Assembly: GCA_017608955.1 (NCBI GenBank)
Contig: JAFCEW010000026.1
Location: 1-6,386, forward strand
DNA: 6,386 bases
Direction: 5' to 3'
Source of the DNA: Candidatus Aenigmatarchaeota archaeon
Lineage (GTDB): Archaea > Aenigmatarchaeota > Aenigmatarchaeia > CG10238-14
A model generated the notes under the pieces. It worked only from the letters and a program-made list of their open reading frames with translations, ran no database searches and was not told where the DNA came from. A program made the position numbers and the translations under genes. Below, piece after piece: positions 1 to 6,048 of the stretch (positions are counted from its first letter, which is position 1; each line of letters begins with the position of its first letter).

Positions 1-28
1 TCAATACTAGCAAAAACTTCATCTTCAT
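1..28 (-). CDS. Possible 5' end of a gene leaving the left edge (partial)
   Basis: Reading the minus strand from base 28, an open frame begins M-K-M-K-F-L-L-V-L and runs off the window. Two basic residues followed by a hydrophobic run look like the start of a signal peptide or membrane anchor. It would be the next gene in the direction of the pilin-like gene at 662-72, after a 43-base gap. The same frame is open upstream to another ATG at base 79, which overlaps the neighbour's stop codon, so a start there giving 17 more residues is also possible. No Shine-Dalgarno sequence is visible. Only nine codons from base 28 can be seen, so both its existence and its product are uncertain. Confidence 0.3.
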
Positions 29-71
29 GTAAATAATTTTAGGATTGATTCTAATTAAGATTTCATATAAT

Positions 72-662
72 TCAATCATATTTTATTGTATCAACACCAA
101 CTATAAAATCAAAATCTCCTAAAACTATAATATCGTGTTCTGTGCCAAGATAGTTATATTTTATATAACTCAAAGTATCATTGCTTCCGGAAGTATATTT
201 ACCTTGTATATCTATTGCTATATTGGGCAATGGATACTCATAGCTCAAAAATGGATCTTGCGTTGTTTTGACAAGTATCTTAGCACCAGAGCTTGTTTCT
301 TTTCTTATATTAGCATCTTCAGAATCAATTGTCAAATTAGTGACCTGAACCCAAATACCAGGAGATGATATTAAATCAACTTCAAAGTTTCTTCCTCCTA
401 TATTGTTTGGATAATTAATATCCATATTTGCAACTATAACTGCACTAGCATTTTCTGGTTCTGCTTTAATATCCTGTCCAGTATCATATAACTTTAAAAT
501 AGCATCAGATGTTTGTAAAGCAACTTGTTTTAATCCAGAATTTATATTTCTTTCTAAGGTTTTATTATAATAAGTATATATCATAGAAGTTAAAAGCGAT
601 AGAACAGTAAATCCAAATAAAATTATAAAAGCATATTCTACAAATTTTGATAATCCTTTCAT
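72..662 (-). CDS. Pilin-like membrane-anchored protein, 196 aa
   Basis: The protein starts M-K-G-L-S-K-F-V-E-Y, then a hydrophobic helix (about residues 10-30), then a polar domain that should lie outside the cell. K-G before a hydrophobic residue, with a glutamate just ahead of the helix, resembles a class III (type IV pilin-like) signal cut after Gly3. I chose the ATG at 662 because the frame's only longer start is a TTG at 713, which would add 17 polar residues ahead of this signal. The outer domain has no cysteine and four N-glycosylation sequons (N33, N71, N109, N161). The segment Y-P-N-N-I-G-G-R-N-F-E-V (84-95) resembles a 'P-x-x-I-G-G-x-x-Y-x-V' pattern that I associate with archaeal secreted pilin-like proteins; this is from memory. 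It faces away from the two pilin genes across 66 bases. A minor pilin or accessory surface subunit of the same machine is likely. The family is not firmly recognised. Confidence 0.72.
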   Translation of the reverse strand: MKGLSKFVEYAFIILFGFTVLSLLTSMIYTYYNKTLERNINSGLKQVALQTSDAILKLYDTGQDIKAEPENASAVIVANMDINYPNNIGGRNFEVDLISSPGIWVQVTNLTIDSEDANIRKETSSGAKILVKTTQDPFLSYEYPLPNIAIDIQGKYTSGSNDTLSYIKYNYLGTEHDIIVLGDFDFIVGVDTIKYD

Positions 663-728
663 AAATATTCTATTGTTTTTTAGGTTAGTAAAATTTTTAT
701 TAAGGTAAATCAAATTGTAATTGATGAT
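663..728. promoter_or_regulatory. Divergent promoter region between pilin-like gene and pilin pair
   Basis: This 66-base gap lies between two genes that point away from each other, so it should hold promoters for both. An A/T block at about 689-703 reads TTTTTATTAA on the plus strand and AATAAAAATTTTA on the minus strand. Its centre lies about 30 bases from the plus-strand ATG (729) and about 34 from the minus-strand ATG (662). That suits an archaeal TATA box with a short leader in either direction. The plus gene has only a weak Shine-Dalgarno-like GATGAT directly before its ATG. In such A/T-rich DNA a TATA-like block is expected by chance, so this is an inference from position. Confidence 0.35.
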
Positions 729-1190
729 ATGAAAAAAGGTATTTCTCCTTTGATAGCAGCGGTAATTTTAATAGCAGCTACTATGAGTATTGCAGGTATT
801 CTATCTTATTGGGCAAGCAGTTTTGTTCAACAAAGATTAACAGAAAGCGAAAATACAACAACAGTTGAACAGACACAATGCATAGGAGCCAAATTTAGAA
901 TCTATTCTACTGGTACATATAATAATGATACTGATACTTTACATGTAATTCTTGAAAATCAAAGGTCATTCGATATAACTCTAAAAGAACTTGATTTATT
1001 TTATCCTAATGATGAATTAAAGAAAATAAGTTTAAATGGCAGTGAAGTTCTAGAAAAAAATGCATTAAAATCATATAATTTTAATGTTACAACTGGTGAT
1101 GATTTTTATAAAGGCCAAATAAGAACAACTTGCCCTGATGTTTATGTAGAATTTACAAACAATGCTGGAGTTATACAGCAGGTGTCTTAA
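729..1190 (+). CDS. Archaeal type IV pilin, 153 aa (first of a tandem pair)
   Basis: A structural subunit of an archaeal type IV pilus or related filament. The N-terminus M-K-K-G-I-S-P-L-I-A-A-V is a textbook class III signal: a prepilin peptidase would cut after Gly4 and leave I-S-P at the mature end. The hydrophobic helix (about 5-33) anchors the subunit and would form the filament core. The outer domain carries two cysteines, C51 just after the helix and C135 near the C-terminus, which could form a disulfide. It also has four N-glycosylation sequons (N42, N66, N103, N119), typical of glycosylated archaeal surface proteins. The second pilin follows with a one-base overlap (TAATG) and shares the signal, length class and cysteine layout, so the two are paralogues made from one message. 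The ATG at 729 is fixed by the signal peptide. Pilus versus archaellum use cannot be decided from the sequence. Confidence 0.88.
   Translation: MKKGISPLIAAVILIAATMSIAGILSYWASSFVQQRLTESENTTTVEQTQCIGAKFRIYSTGTYNNDTDTLHVILENQRSFDITLKELDLFYPNDELKKISLNGSEVLEKNALKSYNFNVTTGDDFYKGQIRTTCPDVYVEFTNNAGVIQQVS
1180..1184 (+). promoter_or_regulatory. Shine-Dalgarno site for the second pilin
   Basis: AGGTG lies inside the last codons of the first pilin gene, five bases before the ATG at 1190. It matches part of the archaeal GGAGGTGATC consensus and supports translation of the second pilin from the shared message despite the one-base overlap. Confidence 0.6.
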
Positions 1191-1627
1191 TGAAAAAAGG
1201 TATTAGCCCTTTTATTGCTGTTGTGCTTTTAGTAGCGTTTACATTATCAGTTGCAGCAATATTTGGTGGCTGGATAACTAGTTTTAGTAAATCAACATCA
1301 CAAACAGTTGAAGAAAGGTCATCAGAAAGAATTGAATGTGCTTATGGTGGTATTGCATTAAATAATCTAATATATAATTCTACATCAGGAAATTTAACAG
1401 GTACTATAGAAAATACAGATGTTATTGTATTAGGAAATATAGACTTAGAAATCTTTTATGACAATTCAACAAAGCAAGAAATAGATTTAAATATAGAATT
1501 ATCACCAGGCGAAAAAGATACTTTCAACCAAGCAATAGACAGTAATTATGATAAGGTTAGAGTATTTACAAATTGTTCTAATGTTAATGATGAAGTTAGC
1601 TCTGGAGATATTTCTACTGTAAGTTAA
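1190..1627 (+). CDS. Archaeal type IV pilin, 145 aa (second of a tandem pair)
   Basis: A paralogue of the preceding pilin. It begins M-K-K-G-I-S-P-F-I-A-V-V, again a class III signal cut after Gly4, followed by a hydrophobic helix (about 5-31). The helix shows the same pattern as its neighbour (I-S-P-x-I-A, then A-x-x-x-S with a tryptophan at position 28). C50 and C129 sit at nearly the same places as C51 and C135 of the first pilin, so a shared disulfide-closed fold is likely. Sequons are at N63, N68, N92 and N128; the last includes C129. The outer domains are otherwise quite different, which suggests old or fast-evolving duplicates acting as different subunits rather than recent copies. The start overlaps the upstream stop by one base and has a good Shine-Dalgarno site. 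The stop codon overlaps the convergent platform gene by four bases. Confidence 0.87.
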   Translation: MKKGISPFIAVVLLVAFTLSVAAIFGGWITSFSKSTSQTVEERSSERIECAYGGIALNNLIYNSTSGNLTGTIENTDVIVLGNIDLEIFYDNSTKQEIDLNIELSPGEKDTFNQAIDSNYDKVRVFTNCSNVNDEVSSGDISTVS

Positions 1628-2457
1628 AGTGTAGCAATAGTATATGTTACTAAACCTATAACTAAAAGAAATAAACTATGTTTTATTCCAGCAGATAAGG
1701 CTCCCTCAGACATTTTTCCGATGACTAAACCAGCAAATAGTCCTTGCAAAATTATGAGATTCCTGAATATTGATTTATATTCTAATGCAATATCAGTAGA
1801 TGTTGCTGTTCCTAATGTCAATTCTTTTACTGATATATTAGATAGAGTTGGCACAAGAAATCTTTGTAAACCTATTATGACACCTAAAAATACAAAAAAG
1901 ATTATATAACCTGACATCAATTGAGAATTAACATATAATTTTCTTTCTTCTCTTAATCTCTCTATCTCGATTGTTGTTGTTGAAATAGCTTCAAATACAT
2001 CTGTAAGATTTCCACCAAATCTATGACTTTCTATAATAGTTGATCCTATTCTCCCTATTAGAGGTGATTTAGTACTTCTTGTGAATTTCAGAAATGCTTT
2101 TCCAAATGGTATACCCCACTGTAATTGAGCATTTAATCTTTTAACATATGGGCTTAATTTGCCATAATCATTATTAGATATAGAATCTATCGCCTGCGGT
2201 AAAGTCATCCCAGCTCTTACTGTTTCCACTAAATCTCTCATAAATTGTGGAAATGAATCTTCTAATGCCTTTACTTTAGCAATTGCTGTATACCTAACCA
2301 AAGCAATAGGAACAATAAACATTATACAAGCCATCAAAAGAACTGAAGAAAATATGCTAGTGATATCTCTTAAGAAAAGAAAATCAAAAATTATAATTAA
2401 AGCTACTATTGTCCCGTTTACAATTATTAATTTTTTCATCCTATTGTCTATTTCCAT
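1624..2457 (-). CDS. Type IV pilus/archaellum platform protein, C-terminal-half type (T2SSF family), 277 aa
   Basis: An integral membrane protein of the GspF/TadC/ArlJ family, forming the inner-membrane platform on which the ATPase works. Two helices (about 8-28 and 34-54) precede a cytoplasmic T2SSF domain (about 66-172), followed by helices near 179-200, 230-247 and 258-276. Family features include L-E-D-S-F-P-Q-F at the domain start, the A-G-M-T-L-P-Q-A turn (82-89) and G-G-N-L-T-D-V-F (148-155). The ending G-K-M-S-E-G-A-L-S-A-G-I-K-H-S (247-261) matches the 'G-K-x-x-E-G-x-x-x-A-G-x-K-H-S' segment I recognise at the C-terminus of archaeal ArlJ/PilC proteins. At 277 residues it is about half of a normal ArlJ, and the upstream gene supplies the other half. 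The ATG at 2457 is favoured over M7 because a GGAG lies nine bases before it. Only three bases separate it from the upstream stop. Confidence 0.88.
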   Translation of the reverse strand: MEIDNRMKKLIIVNGTIVALIIIFDFLFLRDITSIFSSVLLMACIMFIVPIALVRYTAIAKVKALEDSFPQFMRDLVETVRAGMTLPQAIDSISNNDYGKLSPYVKRLNAQLQWGIPFGKAFLKFTRSTKSPLIGRIGSTIIESHRFGGNLTDVFEAISTTTIEIERLREERKLYVNSQLMSGYIIFFVFLGVIIGLQRFLVPTLSNISVKELTLGTATSTDIALEYKSIFRNLIILQGLFAGLVIGKMSEGALSAGIKHSLFLLVIGLVTYTIATL

Positions 2458-2460
2458 TTC

Positions 2461-3345
2461 TTACATCTCCACTTGTGTTATTTCTAAAAATATTACAAAT
2501 CCGACATTGACTATTGGAACAAGCAAATAAATACTCATTTTCATTAAATCTAAAATACCAAATCCACCTAACTGTGGTTGAATCATATTCATAACTGAAA
2601 ATAATGCAATTATAAATAACGGAGCTGCAATTAATATTCCTGTATAAAATTCTGCGTATGCTGATAGTTGTTGTATATATTTTTGTCTTTTAATTCTCCA
2701 TGTAAATAAAGCTTGCTCTCCAGCATTTTTTAAATATAATTTTAGATCACCACCACCTTCTATAGTACTAACAAAACCTAATAATAATTGTCTAAATTTT
2801 TCAGATGGAGTTCTTTTGGAAACTTCTCTCATAGCACTCATAGGATCCATACCAAATGTTTCCATATTTCTAACAATTTTCCCAAACTCATCTGCCAAGA
2901 CACCATATTCTTTAAATTTAGCTAACATTTTAAAAATTACTGATGGTGGAATTCCAGATGCAGCAACAGAACCCATGTGAGCTACAGCAAATGGAAGATT
3001 TGTTTCTATATCTTTTTTTCTGTGAGCCACTCTTTGTGCTGGATAAAATATTCCAAATATAAATGTCACAACTGCTATCAAAACAGGTATGAATATAATT
3101 GAAAGTATTAACAAGAAAATATTCATTTTAATTATTGAAAATGCAATTAAAGACGTTAAAGTAATCAGACTAGCTATATATGCTATAAGTGTTGCAAATA
3201 TCACAACAGAAGCATAATTTTTCACAGATAGAGCTATTCCTGATTTTACTATAGTTAATTCTAATGGCTTAAATATTTCTGGGTATTTATCATAAACAAA
3301 ACTAAAATGTTTTATTGATATTCTTTTAAAAAATATAGGTATCAT
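2461..3345 (-). CDS. Type IV pilus/archaellum platform protein, N-terminal-half type (T2SSF family), 294 aa
   Basis: The second platform subunit of the GspF/TadB/ArlJ family, matching the N-terminal half of a one-piece archaeal ArlJ/PilC. An N-terminal amphipathic region (about 1-40) is followed by helices near 44-72 and 76-101. A cytoplasmic T2SSF domain (about 106-225) has E-T-N-L-P-F-A-V-A-H-M (114-124), A-A-S-G-I-P-P (128-134) and E-G-G-G-D-L (196-201). Two more helices follow, near 230-252 and 268-290. I start it at the ATG at 3345; the codon just before it is TTG and would add one residue. No Shine-Dalgarno sequence is visible in the 39 bases after the ATPase stop. It lies between the ATPase and the other platform gene on one strand, so the three are probably one operon whose products meet at the membrane. 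The two platform proteins are different, not recent duplicates. Confidence 0.87.
   Translation of the reverse strand: MIPIFFKRISIKHFSFVYDKYPEIFKPLELTIVKSGIALSVKNYASVVIFATLIAYIASLITLTSLIAFSIIKMNIFLLILSIIFIPVLIAVVTFIFGIFYPAQRVAHRKKDIETNLPFAVAHMGSVAASGIPPSVIFKMLAKFKEYGVLADEFGKIVRNMETFGMDPMSAMREVSKRTPSEKFRQLLLGFVSTIEGGGDLKLYLKNAGEQALFTWRIKRQKYIQQLSAYAEFYTGILIAAPLFIIALFSVMNMIQPQLGGFGILDLMKMSIYLLVPIVNVGFVIFLEITQVEM
2467..2470 (-). promoter_or_regulatory. Shine-Dalgarno site for the downstream platform gene
   Basis: GGAG on the minus strand lies in the last codons of the upstream platform gene, nine bases before the ATG at 2457. It supports that start over the internal ATG at 2439 and suggests coupled translation of the two platform subunits. 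Confidence 0.5.
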
Positions 3346-3384
3346 CAAAATTATTTTGTTTTTATGGTTTAATTAAATTTGAGT

Positions 3385-5250
3385 TTATTTTCCAGCAACA
3401 ATTTTGAATCCGAATAAAGTTTCAATATCTTCTAATTCTGTTCTTTTTTCTTTCTTTTCTTCTTTTGATTCTTCTTCAATTGGCTCTTCAGGGGTTTCTT
3501 TCTCAGTTTCTTCTTGTTTTTCTTCTTTTATAATTCTCTCTTCAGCTTCTTTTTTTTCAATCTTTATTTTTGTTGTTCCTGTCTTAGATGGTTCTGGTAA
3601 TGGTTTTATTGAACCAACTTTCTTTAATATTTTTTCAGGATTTTTATAATATTCATTTATTGTTTTACAAACATCTATATAATCTTCTATTCCATTTTTA
3701 TGCATCCATTCAAGAATGGCTGCTCTTCTGGCTATTTCTTTCCATACCTCTTCTATTGTAGTTCCTTTGTTATGTGCTATTTTTTTCAAAAGATGACTAT
3801 TTTTATTAAAAGTATATGTATCATGTTTTGGATCCCATTCTATTGTTCTGAATGTTTCAGCATCTAAAGTAGCTTGGTCAACGCTTATAATTTCATCCAC
3901 TTCTTTAATTCTCCTTGCTGATTTTCCTTTTTCTTTGGCATGAATCATAATAACTATAGCGTCTAAACTTTCTACTAAACTAGCTGACAACTCTATAGGT
4001 GGAGTTGTTAATCTCTTAATAACAGTATCAACAGATCCTGCGTGGAATGTAGATAGTGATGGATGACCTGAACTCATACCCTGGAACATAACATATGCTT
4101 CCTTACCTCTAACCTCACCTACTATAACATAATCTGGATTTTGTCTGAAAGATCCTTTTAAAAGATCAAATAATGTTATTTCTCCATATTTTTCTCCTGT
4201 TGGCAATGGTATTCCAAAACCTAAACGAGTAACAGATGGAATCCAGTGTTCATGTGGCAATCTTAGTTCTCTTGTATCTTCTATCGAAACAATTTTAGAT
4301 TCAGGAGGTATGAACATACTTATGGTGTTTAGAAATGATGTTTTTCCAGTTGCTACCCCACCTGAGACTAAAAGTGAAACTCCATTTTCAACTATATACC
4401 AAAAATATGCCATTGTTAATGGTGATGCTGTTTTTAGATCTATTTGATTAATAGGAGAAAATGGTTTTTCTGTGAATTTTCTTATAGAAAATGTTGGTCC
4501 TCTTGTTGCTACATCACCTGCTAATGTTGCATTTACTCTAGAGCCATCTGGCAAAGTTCCATCTAGAATAGGTTCTGCATAACTAACATATCTTCCACAT
4601 CTCTCAGATAGTTTTACAACAAATTCTCTTAATGTTTCTAATTTATTAAAAACAACATTAGATTTCATTGATCCATATTTTCTATGAACAATATATATCG
4701 GAACTTCTAAACCATCACATCCTATATCTTCAATATAAGGATCTTGTAGTAATGGCTCTATTTCATTGAGGCCTATAAAGTTTCTATAAATATAGTACAT
4801 CATTCTTGTGTATTGGCTAGGATTTAGATTTATTCCTAATTCTTTCAGGACTTTTTTTATTTGTTTTTCAAGATATTCTGTTGCTTTTCCTGAAGCCTTT
4901 ATTGATGTTAATCCAACTTCTATCAGATCGATTAAAGAACTAGAAATTCTATTTAAAGTTTTTACCTCATCATCAGAAAGTTCTGGTTCTTGAACCGTAT
5001 ATTTTAATTGTTTTATTTGAGGATCCCATTTTATATGAGCATAAGCAAAAGGTGGAATAAGAGGATATTTTACATCTATTGTATGTATATCTTTAGGGAC
5101 TGGCAATTCTATAAAATTTTTTATTTCAGTTAATTGAAACCCTGGTAGCTTTATTTCTTCTTTTTTTTCCTGCTCAATCTGTTCTTGTTTTTTTTCTTGA
5201 AGTTTTTTCCATAAAATTCCTTTTAATTGTCTTATATTTTCCACACCCAT
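3385..5250 (-). CDS. Type IV pilus/archaellum assembly ATPase (GspE/ArlI/TadA family), 621 aa
   Basis: A cytoplasmic hexameric ATPase that powers filament assembly or secretion by acting on the platform proteins encoded next to it. The N-terminal part holds a charged, probably coiled stretch (about 12-35). The family segment E-P-L-L-Q-D-P-Y-I-E-D-I (165-176) opens the N2-type domain. The RecA-like domain has Walker A G-G-V-A-T-G-K-T-S (297-305, K303), the Asp box S-I-E-D-T-R-E (322-328), Walker B ending V-I-V-G-E-V-R (375-381, E379), and the His box S-T-F-H-A-G (400-405, H403). All expected catalytic motifs are present, so it should be active. Walker A departs mildly from the usual G-G-T-A-S-G-K-T of archaeal relatives. 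It is longer than usual for ArlI (about 500-550 residues), mainly because of a Lys/Glu-rich tail (about 560-605) that ends in a hydrophobic L-F-G-F-K-I-V. The ATG at 5250 lies four bases after the eS26 stop. Pilus versus archaellum cannot be told from the sequence alone. Confidence 0.93.
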   Translation of the reverse strand: MGVENIRQLKGILWKKLQEKKQEQIEQEKKEEIKLPGFQLTEIKNFIELPVPKDIHTIDVKYPLIPPFAYAHIKWDPQIKQLKYTVQEPELSDDEVKTLNRISSSLIDLIEVGLTSIKASGKATEYLEKQIKKVLKELGINLNPSQYTRMMYYIYRNFIGLNEIEPLLQDPYIEDIGCDGLEVPIYIVHRKYGSMKSNVVFNKLETLREFVVKLSERCGRYVSYAEPILDGTLPDGSRVNATLAGDVATRGPTFSIRKFTEKPFSPINQIDLKTASPLTMAYFWYIVENGVSLLVSGGVATGKTSFLNTISMFIPPESKIVSIEDTRELRLPHEHWIPSVTRLGFGIPLPTGEKYGEITLFDLLKGSFRQNPDYVIVGEVRGKEAYVMFQGMSSGHPSLSTFHAGSVDTVIKRLTTPPIELSASLVESLDAIVIMIHAKEKGKSARRIKEVDEIISVDQATLDAETFRTIEWDPKHDTYTFNKNSHLLKKIAHNKGTTIEEVWKEIARRAAILEWMHKNGIEDYIDVCKTINEYYKNPEKILKKVGSIKPLPEPSKTGTTKIKIEKKEAEERIIKEEKQEETEKETPEEPIEEESKEEKKEKRTELEDIETLFGFKIVAGK

Positions 5251-5254
5251 ATTA

Positions 5255-5539
5255 TCATTTAAACATATGACTTTTTTTAATAGATTTTGATTTATCTACA
5301 ATATGATAAAATCTCGCACATTTTGGACATACTCTTATTTTTCTACTAAAGAGATGAAGCATTTTCTTGTCTATTTGTTTTCTTAATGTGGGGTCATTTA
5401 TTCTAAATCCTTGATATGTCACAAATGTTTTCCATTTTGGTACTAATCTACCACATTTACCACATCTTACTGTTCCTTCATTTCCTCGTGTTTTTGTGTG
5501 CTTATAAGTTCTTTTATATGGTGCTGTTGATATTGGCAA
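5255..5539 (-). CDS. rps26e: Small-subunit ribosomal protein eS26, 94 aa
   Basis: A small zinc-ribbon protein of the 30S ribosome, which in eukaryotes sits near the mRNA exit channel beside the 3' end of the small-subunit rRNA. The family is recognised by C26-G-K-C29-G-R-L-V-P-K followed by a second pair, C71-P-K-C74-A-R. The spacing of two CxxC pairs about 45 residues apart and the V-P-K after the first pair fit eS26. The basic N- and C-terminal tails also fit. The start is a TTG at 5539; it is supported by GGTGA four bases upstream and by the absence of an ATG before residue 60, which lies past the first zinc pair. eS26 is patchy in archaea, common in Crenarchaeota and Thaumarchaeota and missing from most Euryarchaeota, which argues against a euryarchaeal host. 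It is four bases ahead of the pilus ATPase on the same strand and probably shares its transcript. Confidence 0.85.
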   Translation of the reverse strand: MPISTAPYKRTYKHTKTRGNEGTVRCGKCGRLVPKWKTFVTYQGFRINDPTLRKQIDKKMLHLFSRKIRVCPKCARFYHIVDKSKSIKKSHMFK

Positions 5540-5543
5540 AAAA

Positions 5544-5548
5544 TCACC
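5544..5548 (-). promoter_or_regulatory. Shine-Dalgarno site deciding the TTG start of eS26
   Basis: The minus strand reads AAGGTGAT, a good match to the archaeal consensus GGAGGTGATC, with GGTGA ending four bases before a TTG codon. This is the clearest ribosome binding site in the window and is the main reason to accept the non-ATG start of eS26. It implies that the eS26 message has a leader. Confidence 0.65.
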
Positions 5549-5592
5549 TTCTAATAATACATATTCTTTTTCTTTAATTAAAAAGTTAAATT

Positions 5593-5612
5593 ATTAAATA
5601 AGATTTATATAG
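5593..5612. promoter_or_regulatory. Candidate TATA boxes in the eS26/archease divergent gap
   Basis: The 83-base gap (5540-5622) separates two genes that point away from each other. ATTAAATA at 5593-5600 is centred about 26 bases before the archease ATG, which fits a leaderless plus-strand transcript. TTTATATAG at 5604-5612 reads CTATATAAA on the minus strand. If used in that direction, transcription would start near 5582 and give eS26 a leader of about 40 bases that includes its Shine-Dalgarno site. The assignment is inferred from spacing and is weakened by the high A+T content. Confidence 0.4.
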
Positions 5613-5622
5613 ATGTGGTATT

Positions 5623-6048
5623 ATGACATTTGAATACAAAGATCATGAAGCTGATATAGGCATTGTTGGCATTGGAAATACAATAAAACAGGCATTTGAA
5701 CAAGGGGCAAAAGGAATGTTTAGTTTAATGTGTAATATTAAGAAAGTAGAAAAAAATGAACAAATAAATATAAAATGTAATGCACCTGATTATGAAACTT
5801 TATTTGTAGAATGGCTTAATGAATTACTTAGTAAAAAAGATCTAGAAAATATGTTTTTTTCAGAATTCAAAATAGAAAAAATTGAAAGAGTTAATGATGA
5901 ATTAAAATTAACTGCAAAAGTATTTGGTGAAAAAATAAATATAAAAAAACATGAGCCAAAAATAGAAGTTAAAGCTGCTACATATTCAGGTCTGAAATTC
6001 AAACAAAAAGATGGAAAATATTATATTCAATGCGTGGTGGATGTATGA
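5623..6048 (+). CDS. Archease, RtcB ligase cofactor, 141 aa
   Basis: A small cytoplasmic protein that helps the RNA ligase RtcB form its guanylate intermediate and turn over repeatedly in tRNA splicing and RNA repair. Family features are the N-terminal [12 protein letters not shown] (3-14, with H8 and D11), the central [10 protein letters not shown] (60-69), Y/F-G-E plus K-K-H-E-P-K (101-113), V-K-A-A-T-Y (116-121) and the terminal V-V-D-V (138-141, D140). The length is normal for the family. Two departures from the archaeal pattern I know are H-E-A-D where H-T-A-D is usual, and T-Y-S-G-L where T-Y-H is usual. The gene overlaps rtcB by four bases (ATGA), a common pairing in archaea that supports both calls. 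The start is set by the conserved motif only a few residues in. No strong Shine-Dalgarno site precedes it, in keeping with a possible leaderless message. Confidence 0.92.
   Translation: MTFEYKDHEADIGIVGIGNTIKQAFEQGAKGMFSLMCNIKKVEKNEQINIKCNAPDYETLFVEWLNELLSKKDLENMFFSEFKIEKIERVNDELKLTAKVFGEKINIKKHEPKIEVKAATYSGLKFKQKDGKYYIQCVVDV

Noticed and set aside
135..368. 77-codon plus-strand open frame
   Set aside because: It lies wholly antisense to the pilin-like gene, has a cysteine/isoleucine-rich composition without any recognisable domain, and has no ribosome binding site. It is a shadow frame.
663..713. Extension of the pilin-like protein to a TTG start at 713
   Set aside because: The extra 17 residues are polar and would bury the class III signal inside the protein; no ribosome binding site precedes the TTG. 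The ATG at 662 is the better start.
1721..1909. 62-codon plus-strand open frame
   Set aside because: It is antisense to the platform gene, which has clear family motifs over the same bases.
3346..3384. Terminator or promoter between the ATPase and the platform gene
   Set aside because: The 39 bases are A/T-rich, but there is no T-run on the transcribed strand, no hairpin and no well-spaced TATA box beyond what base composition predicts.
3420..3570. T/C-rich low-complexity tract considered as a repeat or CRISPR-like array
   Set aside because: There are no regular repeat units or spacers. The tract is explained by Lys/Glu codons of the ATPase tail.
3404..3649. 81-codon plus-strand frame rich in Ser and Phe
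   Set aside because: This is the complement of the Lys/Glu-rich tail of the ATPase. GAA and AAA codons read backwards as TTC and TTT, which explains the Ser/Phe bias.
4808..4993. 61-codon plus-strand frame
   Set aside because: Antisense to the N-terminal part of the ATPase, with no independent coding signal.
1624..5250. Archaellum (arl) locus
   Set aside because: The ATPase and platform families are shared with archaella, but no ArlH, ArlF/G or chemotaxis gene is present in the window and the platform is in two pieces. A pilus or Tad/Epd-like machine fits as well or better, so no arl gene symbols were assigned.
5790..6002. 70-codon minus-strand frame
   Set aside because: Antisense to archease, whose motifs run through this stretch.
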